From assembly GCF_947488945.1 (NCBI RefSeq), contig NZ_CANLBS010000021.1, forward strand, positions 62,001-126,000: a DNA stretch of 64,000 nucleotides. Direction: 5' to 3'. The notes below the pieces were generated by a model, which ran no database searches, was not told where the DNA came from, and saw only the letters and a program-made list of their open reading frames with translations. Made by a program: the position numbers and the translations under genes. Positions 32,692-40,334 of the stretch are shown here, piece after piece; the stretch's first letter is position 1, and every line of letters begins with the position of its first letter. The DNA is from an uncultured Streptomyces sp. (GTDB lineage Bacteria > Actinomycetota > Actinomycetes > Streptomycetales > Streptomycetaceae).

Positions 32692-33264
32692 CTACTTGAA
32701 GAACGCGATGCCGTCGTCGGGCAGGTCGCCGAGGCTCTTCGCCATCTCCTGGACCTCTTCCGGCGTGACGACCTTCTTGAGGTGCGCCGACATGTACGGG
32801 CGCATCTCGACGTCCGGCGTGGACTTCTCGCCGACCCACATGAGGTCGCTGTTCACGTATCCGTAGAGCCGCTTGCCACCGCTGTACGGGCCGGAGGCCG
32901 CCGTGCGGGCCACCGCGTCGGTGATGACGTCGATCTGCGGCTTCTGGTGCGCGAGCTCGCCGTACCAGACCTCGACGACGCCCTGGTCGCGGACCATGAC
33001 GATCTCGACCTTGCGGTCCTTGTCGATGCGCCAGTAGCCGGACTCCGACTCCAGCGGACGCACCTGGTTGCCCTCGGCGTCGAGGACCCAGGTGTGCGAG
33101 ACGTACTCCAGGAAGTCCCGGCCGTCGTGGCTGAAGGTGACCTCCTGGCCGAAGTTGCACTTCTCGGCGCCGGGGAAGTCGGAGACGCCCGCGCCCGCCC
33201 AGTTGCCGAGGAGGAACGCCAGCGGGACGAGGTCCGGGTGGAGGTCGGACGGAATGGAGATCAT
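32692..33264 (-). CDS. FABP-like/nitrobindin family heme-binding protein
   Basis: A 190-aa beta-barrel protein of the DUF1794/nitrobindin family (fatty-acid-binding-like fold); family members bind ferric heme in a solvent-exposed pocket and isomerise peroxynitrite to nitrate. The GNWAGAG motif (family GxWxGxG) opens the barrel, and a C-terminal helix-strand includes MSAHLKKV, where the histidine is the probable heme ligand. The rest of the sequence (FGQEVTFSHDGRDFLEY, GYWRIDKDRKVEIVMV) is typical barrel sequence. Reading starts at ATG 33264. Heme binding is inferred from family. Confidence 0.85.
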   Translation of the reverse strand: MISIPSDLHPDLVPLAFLLGNWAGAGVSDFPGAEKCNFGQEVTFSHDGRDFLEYVSHTWVLDAEGNQVRPLESESGYWRIDKDRKVEIVMVRDQGVVEVWYGELAHQKPQIDVITDAVARTAASGPYSGGKRLYGYVNSDLMWVGEKSTPDVEMRPYMSAHLKKVVTPEEVQEMAKSLGDLPDDGIAFFK

Positions 33265-33324
33265 GAGCGGCTCAGACGATCTGTGAGGGGGCGGAAGGCC
33301 TGCGGTGTCAGAAGGTCCGCGACG

Positions 33325-33426
33325 TCAGCGCTGGCCCTGGTACAGCTTCTTCACGGTCACACCTGCGAAGGCGAGGACGCCGACGCAGACCAGGACCAAC
33401 AGAGCGGTGAAGAATGCCTCAAGCAC
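33325..33426 (-). CDS. Small single-pass membrane peptide (33 aa)
   Basis: GTG 33426 has TGAGGAGC upstream at the right distance and opens a 33-codon frame: a hydrophobic segment (LLVLVCVGVLAFAGVTV) with a short acidic start (LEAFFTA) and a basic tail (KKLYQGQR). The amphipathic design, ribosome site and full stop support a real gene, too short for ordinary gene calling. Function unknown; it lies between the nitrobindin-like gene and the three-paralogue operon, in the same direction as both. Confidence 0.65.
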   Translation of the reverse strand: MLEAFFTALLVLVCVGVLAFAGVTVKKLYQGQR

Positions 33427-33512
33427 GGGAGCTCCTCAGAACGAGCGAATGACGGCAGTACGGGCCGGGCCCCAGCCTAATGGGTGGGAGCCCGGCCCTC
33501 TCGTCCAGGTCC

Positions 33513-34469
33513 TCAGCCGAGGAGCTGGTTCTGCAGGATCACCGTCTGGTGGAACGGCACCCGCGCCGCCTCCCCGCCGGGCCTTCCCTGCACCACCAGG
33601 GCCAGGGTGTCGCCCGCGACGGCGTACGCCTGACGGGTGTGCTCCGCGCCGTACGGCGCGGTCTCCTGGAAGACGTACGAGATGACGCCCTTGACCTTGT
33701 CGCCGTCCCAGCTCTCGTCCAGTTCCGCCTCGGGCGCCTCCACCAGCGGGGCGCCGGCTTCTTCGAGGACGGAGATCTCGTCGTACACCTCCGAGGCGAG
33801 GGCGACCGAGTTGAACTGGAGCAGGTAGATCCGGGTCCGGGTGCCGTCCGGCACCGTCCAGCCGGTGGCGGCGATGTGGCGCGGGGCGGCGTCGCCGATC
33901 GCCGGCCCCAGGTTCTCGCGCTCGTTCTCCTCGTACTCCCGCAGGAACACGTCGGTGGTGATCCAGCCTCCGGTGAGCTTCTTGTCCGGCACCGCTCCGG
34001 CCGGGGCCGGCAGCAGCAGCTCGCGGAGGTCGGCGTGGTGGATCTCGCCGGGGTTCGACGCGCTGTACGGCCGGGGCGATCCGGCCGGCAGCGAGGGCAG
34101 CGACAGCTCGGGGTAGTCCCAGCGGCCGTCGGTCTCGGTCGCCAGGCCCGGCACGTCGCCGCGGTCCAGGGCGGCGATCCCCCAAGCCGTGCCGCCGCCC
34201 ACGGCGCCGAAGACCACCGCGGCCAGCGCCCAGCGCGCGACCGCCCGCACCACCCGCCGCGACGGCCGGCGGGAGCGCCGGACCGCACCGGGCGCGGGCA
34301 CGGCATCCGGCGCCGGCACGGTGTTCGGGTCGGGCACGGCGGTGGGGTCGGGCAGGGCGTTCGGGGCGGGCAGGGCGTTCGGGGCTCCCGTCGGCAGCGG
34401 GGGCACCGCCACCGCGGTTTCCGCTTGCGGTTCCGCTTCTGCTTCCGGTGTGGCCGTCTGCTCGCTCAT
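33513..34469 (-). CDS. Single-pass membrane protein, third of three coupled paralogues
   Basis: A 318-aa protein: a disordered N-terminus (1-75) with Ala-Pro-Asn-Ala-Leu-Pro repeats, a basic stretch (RRSRRPSRRVVRAVARW), one transmembrane segment (ALAAVVFGAVGGGTAWGIAAL) and an extracytoplasmic domain of about 210 residues. The domain starts with the shared motif LRELLLPAPAGA. It overlaps the upstream gene by four bases (ATGA, 34466-34469), so translation is coupled. I do not recognise the domain. Family resemblance to the two upstream genes is by topology and the L-x2-LLLP-x-P-x-G motif. Confidence 0.75.
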   Translation of the reverse strand: MSEQTATPEAEAEPQAETAVAVPPLPTGAPNALPAPNALPDPTAVPDPNTVPAPDAVPAPGAVRRSRRPSRRVVRAVARWALAAVVFGAVGGGTAWGIAALDRGDVPGLATETDGRWDYPELSLPSLPAGSPRPYSASNPGEIHHADLRELLLPAPAGAVPDKKLTGGWITTDVFLREYEENERENLGPAIGDAAPRHIAATGWTVPDGTRTRIYLLQFNSVALASEVYDEISVLEEAGAPLVEAPEAELDESWDGDKVKGVISYVFQETAPYGAEHTRQAYAVAGDTLALVVQGRPGGEAARVPFHQTVILQNQLLG

Positions 34470-35512
34470 ATGTACTCCCCCGGGGACGCGATGTGGTCGA
34501 GCTGGTCCCCGACCGTCGTTCTGACCGCCGTCAGGTCGAAGGGCTCCGTCCCGTCGACCGTGACGGTGAGGTACAGGTCCGCCTCGTACGCGAGGCAGAT
34601 GACGCTGTCGAGGCCCTCGTCGCCCTTCGGCATCCGGTAGCAGCGGACGTTCTTGTGGTCCTTGATCTTCGGGCCGTCCCGCAGCACTCCGAGCGAGTCC
34701 ATCAGCCCGGTCTGCTGCGACCAGATCCGGCGGACCGCGCCCTTGTCCTTCATCTTCACGAGCTGGATGGCGGTGACCTGGTCGCCGACGACGCTGGCGA
34801 ACGAGCGCTGCGCCAGCCCCTGCACCTTCAGCTTGTCGACGGCCCGGTCGAAGGCCCGGCGGTCCTTGCCGGCCAACCCGCGCCCGACCTCCTTCATGGT
34901 GGCCGTGGCCCGCTTGCCGCTGATCTCCCCGTCGTTGCCGTCCTCGCCGTTGTCCGGCCCGAGCCGGGAGCCGTCGGGCACGGGCAGCAGCAGACGGCTC
35001 AGCTCGGTGTCACTACGGCCCCGGTCCGGGCGCCCGGCGGGGTCCTTGGCCGCTCCCGACTTCTCGGCGGCCTTCTCGGCGGCCTTGGCCGCGTCGTCGT
35101 CCCAGAGCACGGTCGGCACGGTGCGGTCCGCCCGGTCCACGGTGCGCACCGTGTACGCCGCGGTGCCGCCGACCGCGCCGAGCACCAGCACGACGGACAG
35201 CGCCGTCAGCAAGGCCCGGCGAACCCGACGGCGGCCACCGCCCCCTGCCCCGTCCACGGCTTCCGCTTCCCCGTCCGCTTCCGCTTCTCCGGGCACGGAC
35301 GCGGGCGGCACGGACGCGAGCCCGGCGTCCGCGCCGGTCCCGTCCGCCGCGGCGGTCACATCCGCCACGGCGGTCGCATCCACCGCAGTGTCACCGTTCG
35401 CCCCCTCAGCACCGGGCGTCCCGCCAGTACCGGGCGCCCCGACGGGCTCCGCGGCCCCCTCGGCCTCGACGGCCTCGGCGGCCGTCGGCTTCTCGTTGCC
35501 GTCCTCGGTCAC
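34466..35512 (-). CDS. Single-pass membrane protein, second of three coupled paralogues
   Basis: A 348-aa protein with a Glu/Ala/Gly-rich disordered N-terminus (about 100 residues), a basic patch (GGRRRVRRAL), a transmembrane segment (LTALSVVLVLGAVGGTAAYTV) and a charged extracytoplasmic domain with the shared motif LSRLLLPVPDGS. One Cys pair is present (RCYRMPKGDEG and SVICLAYEAD), suggesting a disulfide. The start is GTG 35512, overlapping the previous stop in GTGA. Function unknown. Confidence 0.75.
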   Translation of the reverse strand: MTEDGNEKPTAAEAVEAEGAAEPVGAPGTGGTPGAEGANGDTAVDATAVADVTAAADGTGADAGLASVPPASVPGEAEADGEAEAVDGAGGGGRRRVRRALLTALSVVLVLGAVGGTAAYTVRTVDRADRTVPTVLWDDDAAKAAEKAAEKSGAAKDPAGRPDRGRSDTELSRLLLPVPDGSRLGPDNGEDGNDGEISGKRATATMKEVGRGLAGKDRRAFDRAVDKLKVQGLAQRSFASVVGDQVTAIQLVKMKDKGAVRRIWSQQTGLMDSLGVLRDGPKIKDHKNVRCYRMPKGDEGLDSVICLAYEADLYLTVTVDGTEPFDLTAVRTTVGDQLDHIASPGEYI

Positions 35513-36480
35513 AGGCGCTCCCACTGCTTCTCGGCAAGCGCCTCGACGCTCTTCTTCTTGATGGGCTTGTTGTCGAAGACGTGGATGTCCATCACGATGT
35601 CCCCCCGCCGGGCGAGTGCACGGGCCTCGTACATCGGCTCGTAACCCGCCTTCCGCTCGACGGGGGACAGGTAGTAACGCCCGCTCCCGGAGCCGTCGAT
35701 CGGGAAGCCGTCGTTGCCGGCCCCGCCTTCCTCGTAGGGCATGTACGCGTTCTGCTCCTCGAAGAACTCCGTCGCGCCGGCCCGGGAGCCGGGGCGGAAC
35801 TGGACCAGGTTGACGAAGGTGGTCCGGTACTCGCCCTGGAGCCAGACCGCCGCCGCGTTGCGCCGGAAGTCCATGTCGGCGAGCGAGGTGAACATGGAGT
35901 CCGGCTCCTCGAACTCCTTCGCGTACTCGCTCAGGCCCACCCATCGCTCGGCGGGCAGGCCGTCGACGTCGCGGGCGCCCTTGGGGCGGTCCACCAGCAG
36001 CTTCAGCAGGTTGCCGTCCGTCGTGCGCAGGTGGTCCTGCTCGGCCGGCAGCGGATCGGGCGCCTGGTCGGCCGGCAGCGACTTCGCCGGATAGCCGAGG
36101 CCGTGCTGGGCCAGCACGGGCAGCGGGGTGGGCTCGCGGCCGGCCTGCACGCCGAAGCCGACCGCCGCGCCGGCCGAGACGCCCAGCAGGGCGGCGGCGA
36201 GCACGATCAGGGTGGTGCGTCCGCGAGGGCGGGTGCGCTCCGGCGGCGTGGTGCCGTGCTCGGGCACGGTGGACGCTTCGTCGGGCGCGACGGACACGGC
36301 GGGTGCGCCGGTGGGCGCAACGGGCGCCGTGCCCGCGAGTGGTGCAGTTGGTGCGGGCCCGTCGTGCGGACCGGGTTCCGGCGTGGCGTCCGGCGCGGTC
36401 CGCGTACCGGACGCGGCGGTGGGCACCGGGGATTCCGACTGCTCTTCGGGCAGCTCGGAACGGGTGTCGTTCAGTTCCAA
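35509..36480 (-). CDS. Single-pass membrane protein, first of three coupled paralogues
   Basis: A 323-aa protein with a Pro/Ala/Thr-rich N-terminus (about 95 residues), a basic patch (PPERTRPRGR), a transmembrane segment (TTLIVLAAALLGVSAGAAVGFGV) and an extracytoplasmic domain containing LLKLLVDRPKGA, the degenerate form of the shared motif. The start is read as TTG 36480 after ATGGGGGGA; an ATG at 36540 is open but lies in the promoter region over an inverted repeat. The gene leads the operon. Function unknown; a cell-surface sensor or enzyme complex is possible. Confidence 0.75.
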   Translation of the reverse strand: MELNDTRSELPEEQSESPVPTAASGTRTAPDATPEPGPHDGPAPTAPLAGTAPVAPTGAPAVSVAPDEASTVPEHGTTPPERTRPRGRTTLIVLAAALLGVSAGAAVGFGVQAGREPTPLPVLAQHGLGYPAKSLPADQAPDPLPAEQDHLRTTDGNLLKLLVDRPKGARDVDGLPAERWVGLSEYAKEFEEPDSMFTSLADMDFRRNAAAVWLQGEYRTTFVNLVQFRPGSRAGATEFFEEQNAYMPYEEGGAGNDGFPIDGSGSGRYYLSPVERKAGYEPMYEARALARRGDIVMDIHVFDNKPIKKKSVEALAEKQWERL

Positions 36481-36502
36481 AGGGTCCCCCCATGAGACCT
36501 GG

Positions 36503-36525
36503 GCGCGGATGTGAATGATCCGCGC
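36503..36525. promoter_or_regulatory. Inverted repeat between divergent membrane operon and dsrE-like gene
   Basis: GCGCGGAT (36503-36510) and ATCCGCGC (36518-36525), a perfect 8-bp repeat with a 7-bp spacer, 23 bp ahead of the membrane operon start. Position fits an operator. Confidence 0.45.
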
Positions 36526-36584
36526 ACACAACTGACTCACCGGCGGCGGTTCTGGTTGTCGTGCGGAGGATTACAGTTCGGCAT

Positions 36585-36947
36585 ATGCCGAAGAAGCTCG
36601 TGATCAAGGTGACCGCCGGGGCCGACTCCGCCGAGCGCTGCTCGCAGGCGTTCACCGTGGCGGCGGTCGCCGTCGCCAGCGGGGTCGAGGTCTCGCTCTG
36701 GCTGACCGGGGAATCCGCGTGGTTCGCGCTGCCCGGCCGCGCGGCCGAGTTCGAACTGCCGCACGCCGCGCCGCTGCCCGACCTCATCGAGTCGATCCGG
36801 GCGGGCGGCAGGATCACGCTCTGCACGCAGTGCGCCGCGCGCCGGGACATCACCGAGGCCGATGTGCTGGACGGCGTCCGGATCGCGGGTGCGCAGCTCT
36901 TCGTCCAGGAGGCGATGGCGGACGACACCCAGGCGCTCGTCTACTGA
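36585..36947 (+). CDS. DsrE-like family protein
   Basis: A 120-aa protein with the alpha/beta DsrE fold, used in sulfur relay and related redox chemistry. It starts MPKKLVIKVTAGADS, continues with an alpha-beta alternation and has a conserved cysteine in the segment ITLCTQCAARRDIT (two cysteines, C-x2-C), followed by the family ending QEAMADDTQALVY. The ATG at 36585 has TACAGT seven bases upstream (leaderless type); GGAGG at 36565 would fit a GTG at 36561 only poorly. It is divergent from the membrane operon. Sulfur carrier role is inferred from the Cys pair and fold. Confidence 0.8.
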   Translation: MPKKLVIKVTAGADSAERCSQAFTVAAVAVASGVEVSLWLTGESAWFALPGRAAEFELPHAAPLPDLIESIRAGGRITLCTQCAARRDITEADVLDGVRIAGAQLFVQEAMADDTQALVY

Positions 36948-37065
36948 GTCCGGCACCGGCCCCGGCACCGCCCCGACCGCACCGGCTCGGGCGCCACGCC
37001 ACCGCACGGCCCGGCCCGACCCGACCCGGCCCGACCCGGCTCGGCGAACGGCCGTCCGATGCACC

Positions 37066-37527
37066 TCAGCGGCGTTTGCGGCCGTCCAGTTCGTCCCACC
37101 AGGCGTCCGACGTCGGGTCGCCGGTCCGGCCCCCGCCGCCTCCGGGCGTTCCGCCCCGGGCAGGGCGCTCATGGCCCGTGCGCTCCGGACCCGTGCGTTC
37201 GGGACCGCCCGCCGGGCGGTGGGGACGGCCGGGTCCGGGCCGGCCGGCGCCGGGTTTGCGGCGTCCGCCGGGTTCCTCACCGCCTGTGGTCTTCTCCCGC
37301 GCGCCGGGCCGGGGCCGGGCGCGCGGGGCGGGTTCGTCCCACCAACGGTCGTCCGGGCCACGCCGGTTGGCGATGATCGCCGCCACCGGCGGGATCACCA
37401 TCGCGACCGCGCACATGGCGACGGCCGCCGGGATCGACCACAGGCGCACGAACGACCAGGCGGACACGAAGAGAACGACGCATCCGCCCATCATCAGGAA
37501 ATAGCCGCGCCTGCGTCGGGCGTACAT
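37066..37527 (-). CDS. DUF3099 family membrane protein
   Basis: A 153-aa actinobacterial protein with two transmembrane segments (YFLMMGGCVVLFVSAWSFVRL and IPAAVAMCAVAMVIPPVAAII) followed by a basic, Gly/Pro/Arg-rich cytosolic tail containing WWDE twice. DUF3099 has no assigned function. TACGCT lies six bases before ATG 37527, the leaderless arrangement. It lies downstream of, and convergent with, the DsrE-like gene. Confidence 0.82.
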   Translation of the reverse strand: MYARRRRGYFLMMGGCVVLFVSAWSFVRLWSIPAAVAMCAVAMVIPPVAAIIANRRGPDDRWWDEPAPRARPRPGAREKTTGGEEPGGRRKPGAGRPGPGRPHRPAGGPERTGPERTGHERPARGGTPGGGGGRTGDPTSDAWWDELDGRKRR

Positions 37528-37724
37528 GTCTCCAGCGTAGGCCCGGACCCCCGGCGTCTGCCGCCCGAGCCGGGCCGGGCCCGGCCCGGCAGCGGACGAC
37601 CGACGACGTCCGGCAGCGCCCCGAGCCCCCTGAGGAACGCCGGGCAGGAGCCGCGGAAACGGGCAGCCGCAGGAACAGGCGGCTTCGAGGACAGGCAGCC
37701 TCGGGCACGGGAGAGCCGAAAAGC

Positions 37725-37774
37725 CCGGAGGGCCGCTCCCCGGGCGTCCAACCCTGCGGGGAGCGGCCCTCCGG
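37725..37774 (-). terminator. Terminator of the cysA-DUF1416 operon
   Basis: Perfect 17-bp arms, CCGGAGGGCCGCTCCCC (37725-37741) and its complement (37758-37774), with a 16-nt loop, 31 bp beyond the DUF1416 stop. Confidence 0.8.
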
Positions 37775-37805
37775 CCGTCACTGCGCCGTACCGCGCGTCC
37801 GTCCG

Positions 37806-38093
37806 TCAGACGGCGATGGCCACCTCGGAGAGGCCACCGGTCTGCGCGACCACGGTGCGGTCGGCGCTGCCGCCGGGCACCAGGGCGCGGACGGTCCAGG
37901 TGCCCTCGGCCGCGTAGAAACGGAACTGACCGGTCGCGGAGGTCGGGACCTCGGCGGTGAACTCGCCCGTCGAGTCCAGCAGACGGACATATCCGGTGAC
38001 GGGCTCGCCGTCACGCGTCACGCTGCCCTGGATGGTGGTCTCACCGGGCTTGATCGTCGAGGCGTCGGGGCCGCCGGCCTTTGCTCCACACAT
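37806..38093 (-). CDS. DUF1416 family protein (sulfurtransferase partner)
   Basis: A 95-aa protein of the actinobacterial DUF1416 family, found next to CysA-type sulfurtransferases. It starts MCGAKAGGPDAS, with a conserved Cys-Gly, and has a fibronectin/transthyretin-like beta-sandwich look (VTGYVRLLDSTGEFTAEVPT then GQFRFYAAEGTWTVRALVPGG). It lies 43 bp after the sulfurtransferase stop; AAGGAC precedes the ATG. It may be a sulfur acceptor or regulator of the enzyme, which is inference from the constant neighbourhood. Confidence 0.85.
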   Translation of the reverse strand: MCGAKAGGPDASTIKPGETTIQGSVTRDGEPVTGYVRLLDSTGEFTAEVPTSATGQFRFYAAEGTWTVRALVPGGSADRTVVAQTGGLSEVAIAV

Positions 38094-38136
38094 GGTCTTC
38101 TGTCCTTCTGGTCGAGGTCGTGCGGGTCCGTCGGAG

Positions 38137-38976
38137 TTACTTGTTGGCGCCGAGCTCGATCGGCACGCCCACGAGGGAGCCGTACTCGGTCCAGGAACCG
38201 TCGTAGTTCTTGACGTTGGCCTGGCCGAGCAGCTCGTGCAGCACGAACCACGTCAGCGCGGAGCGCTCACCGATGCGGCAGTAGGCGATGGTGTCCTTCG
38301 ACAGGTCGACCTGCTCGTCCTCGTAGAGGGCCTTGAGCTCGTCGTCCGACTTGAAGGTGCCGTCGTCGTTGGCGTTCTTCGACCACGGGATGTTGCGGGC
38401 GCTCGGCACGTGACCGGGGCGCTGCGACTGCTCCTGCGGGAGGTGGGCCGGGGCGAGCAGCTTGCCGCTGAACTCGTCGGGCGACCGCACGTCGACCAGG
38501 TTCTGGCTGCCGATGGCCGCCACGACGTCGTCGCGGTAGGCGCGGATCGACTCGTCCTGCGGCTTGGCCTTGTACTGGGTGACCGGACGCGTCGGGACGG
38601 CGTCGGTCAGGTCGCGGGAGTCCAGCTCCCACTTCTTGCGGCCGCCGTCGAGGAGCTTGACGTTCTCGTGGCCGTACAGCTTGAAGTACCAGTAGGCGTA
38701 GGAGGCGAACCAGTTGTTGTTGCCGCCGTAGAGGACCACCAGCGTGTCGTTGGCGATGCCCTTCTCGGACAGGAGCTTCTCGAAGCCGGCCTGGTCGACG
38801 AAGTCGCGGCGGACCGGGTCCTGGAGGTCCTTGGTCCAGTCGATCCGGATGGCGTTCTTGATGTGGTTCTTCTCGTACGCCGAGGTGTCCTCGTCCACCT
38901 CGACGATGGCCACCTGCGGGTCGTCGATGTGGGCCTCGACCCAGTCGGCGTCTACCAGGACGTCACTGCGGCTCAT
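38137..38976 (-). CDS. Thiosulfate sulfurtransferase (CysA/SseA-type rhodanese)
   Basis: A 279-aa two-domain rhodanese. The catalytic cysteine is in the loop CRIGERSALTWFVL of the second domain, the same loop as mycobacterial CysA2/CysA3 (CRIGERSS), which transfers sulfur from thiosulfate. The first domain has a degenerate loop (LYGGNNNWFASYAYW). The ATG at 38976 has GGAGGAGA upstream. It heads a transcript with DUF1416 and is preceded by a Cys-containing leader peptide at 39133-39213, suggesting control by cysteine supply. Differs from the CGSGVTA enzyme at 18266. Confidence 0.9.
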   Translation of the reverse strand: MSRSDVLVDADWVEAHIDDPQVAIVEVDEDTSAYEKNHIKNAIRIDWTKDLQDPVRRDFVDQAGFEKLLSEKGIANDTLVVLYGGNNNWFASYAYWYFKLYGHENVKLLDGGRKKWELDSRDLTDAVPTRPVTQYKAKPQDESIRAYRDDVVAAIGSQNLVDVRSPDEFSGKLLAPAHLPQEQSQRPGHVPSARNIPWSKNANDDGTFKSDDELKALYEDEQVDLSKDTIAYCRIGERSALTWFVLHELLGQANVKNYDGSWTEYGSLVGVPIELGANK

Positions 38977-39132
38977 GAAATTCTCCTCCGGGGCAGTCTG
39001 CGGCGGGATGAAGCTGGGTGCACGGGCGCGGTCGCACGGCCGCGGATCACGGGGCGCGGCGCACGTGCACGGATGGGCCCTGACAGCGGTCGAAGGGCCG
39101 GGGAGGACCGGGGCGCGGTGGAACCGCCCCGC

Positions 39133-39213
39133 TCAGAAGGGGCGACAGAGCATGGCGGCGACGCGGCACAGGTCTACTGCCCGCCGCTTCGTGAGGTCCG
39201 CCTGTCGCTTCAT
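39133..39213 (-). CDS. Putative leader peptide upstream of the sulfurtransferase gene
   Basis: A 26-aa peptide (MKRQADLTKRRAVDLCRVAA then MLCRPF) of the basic, Cys-containing actinobacterial leader-peptide type found before sulfur and cysteine genes. Cys16 and Cys23 are followed by the stop. ATG 39213 is seven bases after TACGAT, so it is leaderless. Ribosome stalling at the cysteine codons when cysteine is short would change RNA folding downstream in the 156-nt gap before the rhodanese gene. Its sequence is conserved in many Streptomyces, by family knowledge. Confidence 0.85.
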   Translation of the reverse strand: MKRQADLTKRRAVDLCRVAAMLCRPF

Positions 39214-39220
39214 GCGTCCG

Positions 39221-39250
39221 ATCGTAGGGACGTTACGGCCGGGATGTCAC
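39221..39250 (-). promoter_or_regulatory. Promoter of the leader peptide
   Basis: On the minus strand GTGACA (39245-39250), 18 bp, TACGAT (39221-39226), then 7 bp to ATG. The next 220 bp upstream are unusually A+T-rich for this chromosome (TGAATAATGAGAC) and contain a distant inverted GATCGTCCG/CGGACGATC pair. Confidence 0.6.
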
Positions 39251-39473
39251 CGGCGTGTTGAATAATGAGACAGGATCGTCCGCTATGTGAGATGAATTCC
39301 GACGGGAGGAGGTCCGGCGGACGATCGGTCCGGATGGAGGGGCCGCGCATCTGCGGACCGGACGTCCGCGTCTCACCATACGGGCGGAGGACCGTCCTGC
39401 GGGGGCTTTCGCCACCACGCGTCGCCGCGGCCGTCCCGCTCACGCTCCGGCTCCCGCCGCCCTGGTGGCCGGA

Positions 39474-40166
39474 TCAGCCGGTGAGCGCGAATCCGGTGCC
39501 GCGCACGGAGATCCGCAGGCCGTTCTCGGCCACCTCGATCTTCGACAGTTCCAGTCCGTCCGGCAGCCCGCTCAGCTCGCGCTCGAAGTCGGTCTTCGTG
39601 CGCACCAGGTCTTCCAGCCCCGGTATGCCCTCGCCGGGGACCTTGTCGGCGTGCACGCGGACGGTACGCCCGTCGATCAGCGTCACGGTGGAGGTCACGC
39701 TGCGGGAGAACGAGCGCCCCAGGAGCGAGACCGAGCCGGTGACCTTGACCTTGCCGTCGCCGCCGTAGGCCACGCTGACGGCCTCGTCGCCCACGGCGGT
39801 GGTCAGGTCGGCGTAGCTCACGGCCGCGGTGCCGGAGAGACGGCCGGCCGTGGCGCTGGAGTAGCCCTCGCCGAGCGTGACGTCCTCCAGCCGGGCGTCG
39901 AGGCCGCTGATCCGGACGGTACGGCCGCCGCTGGCGGCGCTGATGCCGGAGAGGGAGACGTCGACCCGGTCGAGCCGTCTGTCGGCGACCTGGGTGAGGA
40001 AGGGAAAGCCCTTGATCGAGACGTCGGTGGACTCGGCGTCGCCGCCGGCGATCCGCACCCGGTCCGCGGCCTCGGATTCGGCGAAGTACACCGCCGCGCG
40101 GTCCACCGCCACGAAGACCCCGCACAGCACCACCAGGACGACCACGAGTACGCGCAGTGCACGCAT
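39474..40166 (-). CDS. DUF2993 (LmeA-like) secreted protein
   Basis: A 230-aa protein with a hydrophobic N-terminal anchor (ALRVLVVVLVVLCGVFVAVD) and a DUF2993 beta-rich domain (GRTVRISGLDARLEDVTLGE, VKVTGSVSLLGRSFSRSVTS). The mycobacterial member LmeA is a periplasmic lipid-binding protein that supports lipomannan elongation; here a similar lipid role outside the membrane is plausible. ATG 40166 was preferred (GGGGGGA upstream at a slightly long distance) to the in-frame start at 40184. It converges on no gene; the leader-peptide region follows. Confidence 0.82.
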   Translation of the reverse strand: MRALRVLVVVLVVLCGVFVAVDRAAVYFAESEAADRVRIAGGDAESTDVSIKGFPFLTQVADRRLDRVDVSLSGISAASGGRTVRISGLDARLEDVTLGEGYSSATAGRLSGTAAVSYADLTTAVGDEAVSVAYGGDGKVKVTGSVSLLGRSFSRSVTSTVTLIDGRTVRVHADKVPGEGIPGLEDLVRTKTDFERELSGLPDGLELSKIEVAENGLRISVRGTGFALTG

Positions 40167-40334
40167 GCCTGTTGTTCCCCCCACCTCGAACGACCGGAAC
40201 CGCCCTGGCGCCGGCGAGCCTGCTGGTGCGTACGGGACGCGCCGGGGGCAGCGACGACGCGCGGGCCCCGGCCGGTTCCCCGGTCACCGTCGGCGCGACG
40301 GCGTGCGGTTCCCCGACCGGGGCCTGCCCCGAGG

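Noticed and set aside
36960..37045. GGCCCGACCCGACCC-type repetitive stretch after the DsrE-like gene
   Set aside because: Low-complexity intergenic sequence; no stable structure beyond what composition gives.
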